NCBI GenBank assembly: GCA_937916085.1
Contig: CALGGO010000004.1
Coordinates: 75,522 to 139,521 of the forward strand
Direction of reading: 5' to 3'
Length of the DNA stretch: 64,000 nucleotides
DNA from: an uncultured Prevotellaceae bacterium
Lineage (GTDB): Bacteria; Bacteroidota; Bacteroidia; Bacteroidales; Muribaculaceae
The position numbers and the translations under genes were made by a program. The notes beneath the pieces are model-generated. The model was not told the origin of the DNA and searched no databases. It saw only the letters and a program-made list of their open reading frames with translations. Below, in pieces: positions 16,895 to 26,132 of this stretch (its first letter is position 1; each line of letters starts with the position of its first letter).

Positions 16895-17864
16895 TACTCC
16901 TTCTTTTAAAACGAACCAGCCAACGCAACATCTTTACACCTATCATCCACTTTTTAAGATAGAAAAAGGTCACCAGTTTATAATGAAGAGGCATACGTTT
17001 ATGTTCAAAAACATCTTTAGCATTGGTCACATCAAATGTCATCTGATTCTCGGCGATTTCATTCAAATCATAATATAAAAGATTGCGTCCTAAACGCCCC
17101 ATTCTAAATAGTTTAAACGACTTGAGAACTTCCTCATTGGTAATATCGTTCTCTTTAAAGAAACGAGAGCACAGCGAAATAAGTTTCAAGTCATTCACCA
17201 TGGGATATATTGTCTTTGACAAACTTTCGTCATTACTGCAATTATAGAAATAAAGTGCGTCATCGATATAACCTATCTTCTTCACATGAAACAATGCCTG
17301 TATCAAAACTGTCATGTCATCGCCCATGTTGATACCCGCTACAGGATATATCTGATGCTCGGCTAAAATTGAGCGACGCATCATCTTGTTCCAAGCTCCA
17401 GCGTGAACATAACCCTGCAAGACCATTGAGACAAACTCTATATTGTCGGACGGTCTCTTAATCTTAACCAATGATCGACGGTCCTTATTTGTGTGATAGT
17501 AGTTGCACACCACCATATCGGCATCATCTTCGAGAGCTTTAGCCACCATCTTCCCAACCATAGTGGTATCCACGAAATCGTCACTGTCAACTTGTAGAAT
17601 GTATTCGCCAGTGGCCTCCTTCATCCCATCACGGCGAGCTGCAGCACAACCTTGATTAAACTCGTGATAAATAAATCTAACCTTGGATGAGAAATCGGGG
17701 TACTCAATAAGCACACGCTTGATTATGTCGATGCTACCGTCCTTGCCACAGTCATCAACAATTATTATTTCTAAGTCTTGATAAGTTTGGTTAAAAACCG
17801 ACCGAATACATTTCTCGATGTATCGGCTGCTATTATATACTGGTATTACTATAGATATCAACAT
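16887..17864 (-). CDS. Glycosyltransferase family 2
   Basis: 325 residues. Opening LISIVIPVYNSSRYIEKCI, then IIIVDDCGKDGS and ILQVDSDDFVDTTM (the DxD-equivalent) define a GT-A GT2 enzyme; a basic C-terminus (FKRRSNV) suggests membrane contact. Its stop overlaps the start of the polymerase-like gene downstream, and it begins 8 nt after the other polymerase gene, so it is tightly embedded in the operon. Confidence 0.87.
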   Translation of the reverse strand: MLISIVIPVYNSSRYIEKCIRSVFNQTYQDLEIIIVDDCGKDGSIDIIKRVLIEYPDFSSKVRFIYHEFNQGCAAARRDGMKEATGEYILQVDSDDFVDTTMVGKMVAKALEDDADMVVCNYYHTNKDRRSLVKIKRPSDNIEFVSMVLQGYVHAGAWNKMMRRSILAEHQIYPVAGINMGDDMTVLIQALFHVKKIGYIDDALYFYNCSNDESLSKTIYPMVNDLKLISLCSRFFKENDITNEEVLKSFKLFRMGRLGRNLLYYDLNEIAENQMTFDVTNAKDVFEHKRMPLHYKLVTFFYLKKWMIGVKMLRWLVRFKRRSNV

Positions 17865-17872
17865 TTTACAAC

Positions 17873-19096
17873 TTATAGCGATGGGGCAAAAAAGAAATGA
17901 TACAAGAATGGTTGATTCTCGACTATGGGCCTATACACCGCTTTATAGACATTTATGATAAAAATCGAATAAAAAACCAATGCCATTCCAGCACCTATTA
18001 CATACTTTCTTGTCTGTATTAAATAGCACATTACGTATGCGCTCATTATTAAATAGAATATGGTGAAATAGTCTGTTGGGCGTAAAATAAAGTGTGTGGT
18101 ATTAATCAGCAAAAAGTACACACACATTCCTATATATGCCAAAAGGAAAAAGTAAGGCAGCTGCCTGTCGCTCTTAAAATGCGCCCTCAACTGCGGATAC
18201 AGCAATATCATGGCGATGCTGCCAATAAGACTTGAAAGACGGCTAGGTCCCCACGGCACAAAGCCCTTAAACTGACCACCCACATTCGGGTCATCAAGAT
18301 TACCATAGTTGCTATATCCTGTCAAATCAAGGAACCATTGATAGTTGCTGAAGATATCAATCCAATATGGAAATGCGCCAAGCAGAACAAACACAGCAAA
18401 CACTGAAAGCATTATCCACTTGCTAGGCACACCAACACTAATCTTTGTCTTGCTCAACAATTCTATCAAGAACAAAAACAGGAATATAGCAATGAGCATC
18501 AGTGCCGACTTGTGAATGAAGGCAGCCATCATTACAATACTCAGTATAAACAGGAGAACAAAGATGTTCTTATGTGAACTGCGGTCTTTAAATTGCGAAA
18601 AAAATGAAACAAGCGCTACAAACAAACACACGACAACTGCTTGACGTACCGAGTTCATCATCCATAAAAAATAAGACCCGCACATGATGCCAAGCCCAAC
18701 CCAGCACAGCAAATGCTTGTGGTTGCGCAATCCGAAATACAGAAAGGCTATCTGCAACAATGCCCAAAAGGCGAAATAGAAGAAATAATGGATGTTGCAC
18801 CACGCAAATAGACGGGAGATCCACTCAAATCCATATTCAAAATTATGGCGGCTGAAATCTCCCGTCTCCTGCAAATGCTGATATTGCTCCAGGTACATAG
18901 CATGGTCAAAGCCTGTGTGATAACGAGCACCAGCAATGACTGAGAACACAACCAACGACAGCAATATCTCCCAACTATAGAATGGCAGTTTGCCACCGCC
19001 ATTAAGCAGAGACTGCTGTTCCCGCTTGTTGACATGCCACCCTAAGAAAAACAGAGTGGCACCAGTTACGCTATATACCAACAGACTTAGTAACAT
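17873..19096 (-). CDS. EpsG family protein / O-antigen polymerase-like (second in this operon)
   Basis: 407-residue inner-membrane protein with around ten hydrophobic segments. After the first helix it has a short basic stretch (NKREQQSLLNGG), then the typical EpsG segment VVFSVIAGARYHTGFDHAMYLEQY, where the ARYHxGxD region is family-characteristic; FLWMMNSVRQAVVVCLFVAL is another family hallmark (R-Q in a helix). It directly abuts the UDP-sugar dehydrogenase gene (1-nt gap). Polymerase activity is inferred from family membership. Confidence 0.78.
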   Translation of the reverse strand: MLLSLLVYSVTGATLFFLGWHVNKREQQSLLNGGGKLPFYSWEILLSLVVFSVIAGARYHTGFDHAMYLEQYQHLQETGDFSRHNFEYGFEWISRLFAWCNIHYFFYFAFWALLQIAFLYFGLRNHKHLLCWVGLGIMCGSYFLWMMNSVRQAVVVCLFVALVSFFSQFKDRSSHKNIFVLLFILSIVMMAAFIHKSALMLIAIFLFLFLIELLSKTKISVGVPSKWIMLSVFAVFVLLGAFPYWIDIFSNYQWFLDLTGYSNYGNLDDPNVGGQFKGFVPWGPSRLSSLIGSIAMILLYPQLRAHFKSDRQLPYFFLLAYIGMCVYFLLINTTHFILRPTDYFTIFYLIMSAYVMCYLIQTRKYVIGAGMALVFYSIFIINVYKAVYRPIVENQPFLYHFFFAPSL

Positions 19097-20302
19097 CTAC
19101 TTTCTAAAGATGCCACAAAAGTCTAAAATGACCTTATCATCTCGCCACTCTAGCTGCTTGAACTCATTGTGGGACGTCAAGAACACAACAATGTCGGCTC
19201 GCTCAAAAGCCTCATTATAAGGAGTGAGCTTAAAAACGTTATGCTCCTGGATGTTGGGTTCCACTACAAGAAACTCGGCATTGTTCCTGCTCTGCATCAC
19301 CTCGGTGGTGATGCGCTTGGCAGGCGACTCACGCAAGTCATCGATATTAGGTTTGAAAGCTAGACCCATCATTGCCACAACTGGCTTGCGGCTATTCTTA
19401 AGCTCAAATTCCAGCATTGCGTTTTTCACCTTCTCGGCACACCACTGTGCCTTAAAGTTGTTGATTTCACGGGCTTTGGCAATTATGCGAGCCTCTTTAG
19501 GGAAAGCTGCGGTGATGAAATAAGGATCAACGGCAATGCAATGCCCACCCACTCCACAGCCAGGCTGCAGAATATTGACACGCGGATGCTTGTTGGCGAG
19601 ATCTATCAAGTCCCAGACGTTGATGCCTGCCTGCTCACAAATCATCGACAGCTCGTTGGCGAAGGCAATCTGCACGTCTCTACTAGAGTTCTCGGTGAGT
19701 TTGCAAAGTTCGGCGGTGCGGGCATTGGTGGGGTGAAGCTGACCAGTCACAAACTGAGAATAGAACTCGATGGCATGAGAAGTGGAAGCCTCGTCAATGC
19801 CACCTATCACCCGGTCGTTGTGAACTAACTCATAAATCACATTTCCAGGAAGCACACGCTCGGGACAATAGGCTATATGAATGTCACCTTTAAGCTCAGG
19901 ACGCTCAGTGAAAATAAGCTCAGCCATCTTCTCGGTCGTCCCTACAGGAGATGTCGATTCAATGACATACAGGTCGCCGCTCTTGAGCAGAGGCAGCACC
20001 ATGCGAGTAGCATTTTCCACGTATGAGATATCGGGCTGGTGATCGCCCTTGAAGGGAGTAGGCACCACAATAAAATAGGCATCACTCTCTTGGGGTTGTG
20101 ACATTGCCTTGAACTTTCCACTCTTGATAACTTCTTGTAACAAAGCCTCAAGACCAGGTTCCACAATGTGAAGATGACCAGCATTGGTCTGCTCCACAAC
20201 CTTTGAGTTGATGTCAACACCCACTATGTCAACACCGCTCTTGGCTGCTATTATCGCTGTGGGAAGGCCTATATAGCCTAGTCCCATAAAACAAGCTTTC
20301 AT
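19097..20302 (-). CDS. wecC: UDP-N-acetyl-D-mannosamine dehydrogenase (WecC type)
   Basis: 401-residue cytosolic NAD-dependent enzyme oxidising UDP-ManNAc to UDP-ManNAcA in two steps. FMGLGYIGLPTAIIAAKSG (5-23) is the Rossmann site; VPTPFKGDHQPDISYVE and ESTSPVGTTEKMAE are conserved WecC segments; PGCGVGGHCIAVDPYFI carries the catalytic cysteine (GGHC). Similarity to enterobacterial WecC by eye runs through the whole protein, and HPRVNILQPG is shared, so WecC fits better than a UDP-glucose dehydrogenase. One deviation is TENSSRDV where TENSFRDV is usual. No WecB epimerase is visible in the window, so UDP-ManNAc must come from elsewhere. The GT26 enzyme at 9067 is the likely user of the product. 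Confidence 0.87.
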   Translation of the reverse strand: MKACFMGLGYIGLPTAIIAAKSGVDIVGVDINSKVVEQTNAGHLHIVEPGLEALLQEVIKSGKFKAMSQPQESDAYFIVVPTPFKGDHQPDISYVENATRMVLPLLKSGDLYVIESTSPVGTTEKMAELIFTERPELKGDIHIAYCPERVLPGNVIYELVHNDRVIGGIDEASTSHAIEFYSQFVTGQLHPTNARTAELCKLTENSSRDVQIAFANELSMICEQAGINVWDLIDLANKHPRVNILQPGCGVGGHCIAVDPYFITAAFPKEARIIAKAREINNFKAQWCAEKVKNAMLEFELKNSRKPVVAMMGLAFKPNIDDLRESPAKRITTEVMQSRNNAEFLVVEPNIQEHNVFKLTPYNEAFERADIVVFLTSHNEFKQLEWRDDKVILDFCGIFRK

Positions 20303-20328
20303 ATAGAATTTTTGTTATTTTTAAATCT

Positions 20329-22758
20329 TCAGTCTTTTTTCTTCTTCTTTGATTTAGAGTTGTTGCCATAACCATAACCATAACCATAGCCGTAGCCATA
20401 GCCATAACCATAGCGACGATAACCATAACCGTTCGACTCATCGGTAGTGCCGTTGAGCAAGATAACCATATTGTTGAAGCGCTTATCAGTATAGTACTTC
20501 TCTATCTCTGGCAGTATTTGACGGTCGAGCAAGCCCGAACGAAGCACATAGAGAGTGACATCAACATGCTTATTGATAATTGAAGCGTCGGCTACGATGT
20601 CGATAGGAGGACAGTCGATAATAATATAGTCATAAATGCCACGCATTTCAGTAATCAATTGGCTCAACAGGTCAGTAAAAAGCAACTCTGTGGGATTGGG
20701 TGGTATAGTTCCTACAGGCAACACATCAAGGTTCTCGTGAATCTTGCCTTTAACCATCACATCATTGATGTTTTCATATCGCCCGTTAAGGTAATCAGAT
20801 ATACCACGAGATGGCGAATCAACAAAGGTTGACATCGACGCCTTGCGCAAGTCAAGGTCAATGAGCAGAGTCTTTTCACCTTTGATGGCGAAACTCGCTG
20901 CCAAGTTAGTAGAGACAAATGTCTTTCCTGAACCCGCATTCGACGATGTGAGCATCATCACCTTGTTGTCCTTGCCCAGTACAAATTCAAGGTTGGTTCT
21001 AACCACACGGAAGGCCTCGTTGATGTTATTGCTATTCTTCTCCTGCACAACAATTTCTCTAACATCCTTGCGACGGTTGAAGAGAGAAAACAGTCCTTTG
21101 CGCTTGCGGTAAGACAACGGAATCTCGCCGATGAATGGAATTGAAAGGTGTTGGATATCTTGGCGTCCACGCACTTTGGTGTTCAGATTGTTGACAATAA
21201 AAAGTATCAACATGGGCAACAACAAGCCAAGGACAATAGCAACAATCAACACATTGATTTTGACAGGCGAGGATGGCGAACGACTTCCCGATGGGGGGTT
21301 GAGAAGCTTGGCATTATTGGCCACCGTGTTGCGCTGCAACTGATTCTCCTCGCGTTTCTGGAGCAAGAACAGGTAAAGCTGCTCCTTGACCTTCTGGTTA
21401 CGTTCGGCGCCAAGCAGGTCTCTGGCCTGAGTGGGAGAAGCCTGAATCTTCTGCGTGGTTTGACTTTTTGAAGCCTCCAGTGAGTTCTTGCGGTCGTTAA
21501 GGGTCGAAACCACTGTGTTAAGAGAGGTGATAATCGAAGCTCGTGATGAATTGAGCTGATTGTCAAGGTCTTGAACAAGAGGGTTGTTTTTACCGCTATT
21601 TTCGGCCAAACTATTACGCTGAAGCACTTTCTCGTTATAGTCTTTAATCTGTGCCGACACCGCTGCGTTGTCTATTCCCGAGTTTGGCGGGAGCAGCTTG
21701 TAGTCACTTCCCGACAATTGGTTCTTGATGAGGTTTGCCATATAAATCTGATTGTCGAGTTCCAGCAATTGAGTGCTGGTGTTCTCAATTTTGTTCAGAT
21801 TGATTTGGGTGGCGATACCCATATCGGGGGTCAACGATGCGCTTTTTTGCATCGCGATATCGGCATCCACACTGCCCAGCTGGCTACGGATGCTGTCGAG
21901 CTCACGGTCGATATACTTGCAAGCATTCACAGCCTGCTCGTTGATATCCTCTTTCCATTTCTCTTTATAGACTTTATAAAGCACATTGAGCACATCCTCG
22001 GCACGCTCAGCACTTACATCACTGATTGCTATATCTACTACCGAAGCGCGCTCCTGGTTCAACTCAACGGTCAACTTGCCGGCATACTGATTAGCGACAT
22101 CAGTAATACGGTTTTTGGCAACCCTGATAGGCGTTTCATATTTGCCATAGTAATGCTGAGTAGGCGTCACCACAACCTGCCCCACCGGGGTCTTCAGTGG
22201 AGTGCGGAAAGTGCCTTCCACAACCTGAGAAGAGACTTCGGGAAGCTCTTCCGACTTAAAGTTGGTGAGCTCCACCATATTGTTGTCCTTAAGCTGCATG
22301 GTGAATGAGGCATAACTGTCGGGGTCAACATCAATCAACGACACTATCACAGGCTGATTTTTCCCATAGAGCGTGAGCTCGTGGAAGCGGCCATCGGTCT
22401 TGTAACTCATGTCGATGTGCAACTCCTCGACTACCTCTCTCATATAGGACGGCGACTTCAAGGTGATCATCTCATTGTAGATGTTGGTCTTGCCCACTTG
22501 CAGTCCCATGTCGGAGAACTGGCTGAACTCATTAGAGAGCGTTGCCGATTTCTCATCGTCCTTGATCAATATCGATGCTTTGCGGGAGTAGGAAGGAGTA
22601 GCGACAAGCAGGTATAGCATCGCAAGGCCCAAAGCGATAGCTAAAGCTACCACAAACCAATACCACTTCGCTAAGCACATATATAGCCATTCCTGGATCT
22701 TCTCAAAATCTTCGTTAGAGGTCGTTCCAGCGTAGGGCTGTTTCACTTCTTCTGCCAT
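20329..22758 (-). CDS. wzc: Polysaccharide co-polymerase / tyrosine autokinase (Wzc)
   Basis: 809 residues in the inner membrane. Order: cytoplasmic N-terminus; first transmembrane helix about 34-52; periplasmic Wzz domain with long helical segments rich in Q/N; second helix about 505-525 (INVLIVAIVLGLLLPMLIL); BY-kinase domain with Walker A SNAGSGKT (about 612-619), Walker A' LLIDLDLRKASM and Walker B YIIIDCPP; tyrosine-rich tail. Oligomerisation with trans-phosphorylation of the tail controls chain length and export together with Wza. The tail reads GYGYRR followed by eight YG pairs, ten tyrosines in all, and ends in a lysine cluster (SKSKKKKKD). The DNA there is a near-perfect hexamer repeat (20363-20431). 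It sits 11 nt after wza. Confidence 0.93.
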   Translation of the reverse strand: MAEEVKQPYAGTTSNEDFEKIQEWLYMCLAKWYWFVVALAIALGLAMLYLLVATPSYSRKASILIKDDEKSATLSNEFSQFSDMGLQVGKTNIYNEMITLKSPSYMREVVEELHIDMSYKTDGRFHELTLYGKNQPVIVSLIDVDPDSYASFTMQLKDNNMVELTNFKSEELPEVSSQVVEGTFRTPLKTPVGQVVVTPTQHYYGKYETPIRVAKNRITDVANQYAGKLTVELNQERASVVDIAISDVSAERAEDVLNVLYKVYKEKWKEDINEQAVNACKYIDRELDSIRSQLGSVDADIAMQKSASLTPDMGIATQINLNKIENTSTQLLELDNQIYMANLIKNQLSGSDYKLLPPNSGIDNAAVSAQIKDYNEKVLQRNSLAENSGKNNPLVQDLDNQLNSSRASIITSLNTVVSTLNDRKNSLEASKSQTTQKIQASPTQARDLLGAERNQKVKEQLYLFLLQKREENQLQRNTVANNAKLLNPPSGSRSPSSPVKINVLIVAIVLGLLLPMLILFIVNNLNTKVRGRQDIQHLSIPFIGEIPLSYRKRKGLFSLFNRRKDVREIVVQEKNSNNINEAFRVVRTNLEFVLGKDNKVMMLTSSNAGSGKTFVSTNLAASFAIKGEKTLLIDLDLRKASMSTFVDSPSRGISDYLNGRYENINDVMVKGKIHENLDVLPVGTIPPNPTELLFTDLLSQLITEMRGIYDYIIIDCPPIDIVADASIINKHVDVTLYVLRSGLLDRQILPEIEKYYTDKRFNNMVILLNGTTDESNGYGYRRYGYGYGYGYGYGYGYGNNSKSKKKKKD
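20363..20431 (-). repeat. Coding hexanucleotide repeat of the Wzc Tyr-Gly tail
   Basis: Minus-strand GGT/GGC TAT/TAC units encode eight consecutive Tyr-Gly pairs after an Arg-Arg, plus two before it. Most units are CCATAA or CCATAG on the plus strand. Such a repeat can lose or gain units in frame, changing the number of phosphorylatable tyrosines. Confidence 0.8.
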
Positions 22759-22769
22759 CTTATTACTGT

Positions 22770-23564
22770 TTATTTAAAGATAAGTACTGATACCGATGTG
22801 ATGAGCGACGCGAGCGAAATCCACAGCGTGGGCTGCAAGAACGCGTTGCCAGCGGCAGTTGACTCACGGGCTTTTTTCTCATTGGGCTCCACATAAATCA
22901 TGTCGCCTTGCTTGAGGTAATACACAGGCGACGAGTATAAGCTCTGAAGATTGGTGAGATCTACTCGATAAGCCATCTGCTTGCCATTCTCCTCACGCAT
23001 CACGAGCACATTCTCGCGCTTGCCGTTGATGGTGAGGTCGCCGGCACGGCTCAAGGCGTCGATCAATGTTGTCACGTCATGGTCCATCAAGAAACGGCCC
23101 GGGTCGTTAACCTCGCCCATCACCGAGAAATACAAGTCAAGGAAGTCAACGGTCACAATGGGGTCTTTGAGCAGCTCGCGCGTGATGAGCTGGTTCTTGA
23201 TGTAGGCCGAGATTTGGCTGCGCGTCATGCCTTTGAGCATCAGCTTGCCCAGCACCGGGAAGTCAATCTCGCCGTTCTCGTCAACAGTGTAGCTTGCCAC
23301 TTGGCTCGTGTTGAGGCTAGCATCCGACTGCGAGGTCTTGTAGCGGCCCACAATCTGCAGGTTGAAGAGATAGGCAAGACCAGGGTCTTTGCTGCCAACG
23401 AGTATCGACAATTTGTCACCCGCCTGCACTGTCACTAGCTTGGGCTGCTGCAGATCCTGCAGCTGCCCCGATTGCACATCCTGGAAATACCCCAGCTTTG
23501 GCGCGCTACATGCCGCCACCACCATGGCCAGGCACGTCAGCGTTATTAGTTTGAGAATTTTCAT
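22770..23564 (-). CDS. wza: Polysaccharide export outer-membrane lipoprotein (Wza-like)
   Basis: 264 residues. Signal peptide with lipobox VVAAC, lipidated Cys19. The Poly_export domain follows (DKLSILVGSKDPGLAY, about 49-64), then SYTVDENGEIDFPVLGKLMLKG and two SLBB-type repeats, the second around VMGEVNDPGRFLMDHDVTTLIDALSRAG. A C-terminal hydrophobic helix (LWISLASLITSVSVLIF) is typical of Bacteroidetes members. It forms, with Wzc, the envelope-spanning export channel. It is the first gene of the operon; a promoter at 23813-23844 would leave an unusually long leader of about 240 nt. Confidence 0.92.
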   Translation of the reverse strand: MKILKLITLTCLAMVVAACSAPKLGYFQDVQSGQLQDLQQPKLVTVQAGDKLSILVGSKDPGLAYLFNLQIVGRYKTSQSDASLNTSQVASYTVDENGEIDFPVLGKLMLKGMTRSQISAYIKNQLITRELLKDPIVTVDFLDLYFSVMGEVNDPGRFLMDHDVTTLIDALSRAGDLTINGKRENVLVMREENGKQMAYRVDLTNLQSLYSSPVYYLKQGDMIYVEPNEKKARESTAAGNAFLQPTLWISLASLITSVSVLIFK

Positions 23565-23805
23565 AATTAGTTATTTATTGATTAATAATTTTCATTTTTA
23601 ATTTTTATTAAACATTTTTGACCGCTGTTATCGAATGTTGTCATCTTTTGCTTTCAAATTGAAATCGATGACAGCAACGACAAGAAATGCAATAATCTAG
23701 GTCATCAAGTGCATGACAACGTGCTAGCACTCAACGAAATAACATCTTTTCTCCTATTTTTATCTCCTATTTTAATCCCCTGCAATTAGGGCACAAAATC
23801 TGAAA
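23565..23805 (-). promoter_or_regulatory. Long 5' leader of the wza operon
   Basis: About 240 nt between the inferred transcript start and the wza ATG, with no open frame. It contains a perfect 10-bp palindrome GTGCTAGCAC (23721-23730), a GTCAT/ATGAC hairpin (23701-23717) and A-rich sequence close to the ATG. Such a leader could hold an antitermination or attenuation site, as in Bacteroides capsule operons controlled by UpxY, but no UpxY gene is present in the window. The rest of this 414-bp gap holds the promoter and the groEL terminator. Confidence 0.35.
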
Positions 23806-23812
23806 TAGCCCA

Positions 23813-23844
23813 CAAAAATACTTATTTTTTTGCTAATATGCAAT
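23813..23844 (-). promoter_or_regulatory. Promoter of the wza operon
   Basis: On the minus strand ATTG (23841-23844), 20 bp, TATTTTTG (23813-23820): exact -7 box, -33 box one base off consensus. Confidence 0.5.
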
Positions 23845-23917
23845 TATTTCAATTTTCATTTTTCATTTTTTTCAAAAATGGGCACTTGCGTTTTCACCCA
23901 TGCCCCCCATTTCTAAC

Positions 23918-23949
23918 AAAAAAACCGAAGACTCAGCTTGGAGCCTTCG
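23918..23949 (-). terminator. Intrinsic terminator after groEL
   Basis: The minus strand has a stem CGAAGGCTC...GAGTCTTCG with one mismatch (plus 23926-23949) followed by seven T (plus-strand A run 23918-23924). It lies about 30 nt past the groEL stop. Confidence 0.8.
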
Positions 23950-23978
23950 ATTAAGATTTCATTATAAAATGGGTTATT

Positions 23979-25625
<1,647 letters not shown>

Positions 25626-25635
25626 TTATTCTTTA

Positions 25636-25911
25636 TTAGTCTTCTACAATTGCCAAAATGTCACTCTGACGCATCATCAACAGTTTTGCGCCATTTACCT
25701 CAATCTCGGTGCCGGCATACTTGCCATAGAGCACAGTGTCGCCAGCTTTTACTACCATTTCCTCGTCTTTGGTGCCATGACCAACGGCTTTTACAATACC
25801 CTTCAAGGGTTTCTCTTTTGCGCTGTCGGGAATGATGATACCGCCAGCGGTAACCTCTTCGGCTTTAGCGGGCTCGACAAGAACCCTGTCACTTAATGGT
25901 TTAATAGTCAT
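25636..25911 (-). CDS. groES: Co-chaperonin GroES
   Basis: 91 residues, the standard length for Bacteroidetes GroES, shorter than the 97 of E. coli. Begins [19 protein letters not shown]; the mobile loop [17 protein letters not shown] contacts GroEL, and [15 protein letters not shown] is the conserved C-terminal strand set. First gene of the groES-groEL operon. A sequence resembling a sigma-54 promoter lies 71 bp upstream (25982-25997). Confidence 0.98.
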   Translation of the reverse strand: MTIKPLSDRVLVEPAKAEEVTAGGIIIPDSAKEKPLKGIVKAVGHGTKDEEMVVKAGDTVLYGKYAGTEIEVNGAKLLMMRQSDILAIVED

Positions 25912-25981
25912 TTTGTTATATGTTTTAAGTTAAATAAAATATTTGCAATATTAAAAATGCTCTAAACGCCACTCCCTATTA

Positions 25982-25997
25982 TGCATAATTTGTGCCA
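25982..25997 (-). promoter_or_regulatory. Sigma-54-like -24/-12 element upstream of groES
   Basis: Minus-strand TGGCACAAATTATGCA has the GG and GC doublets at the exact spacing of sigma-54 promoters (TGGCACG-N4-TTGCW). No TAnnTTTG box is obvious between here and groES. A chance match in A+T-rich DNA is possible. Confidence 0.4.
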
Positions 25998-26065
25998 AAA
26001 GCACACTTTTTCACTCTAGCGACATTTTGTCATAATTTTTATTACGCTATTTAAATAAAATAATG

Positions 26066-26073
26066 TATCTTTG
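26066..26073 (+). promoter_or_regulatory. -7 box upstream of the first MFS gene
   Basis: TATCTTTG fits TAnnTTTG and lies 60 bp before the ATG. No good TTTG is seen 20 bp upstream (TTAC instead). Confidence 0.45.
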
Positions 26074-26132
26074 CACTCGAATTTCTGAAATCAAACGAAA
26101 CATAAACAACATAAAAACTAATTACAATCAGT

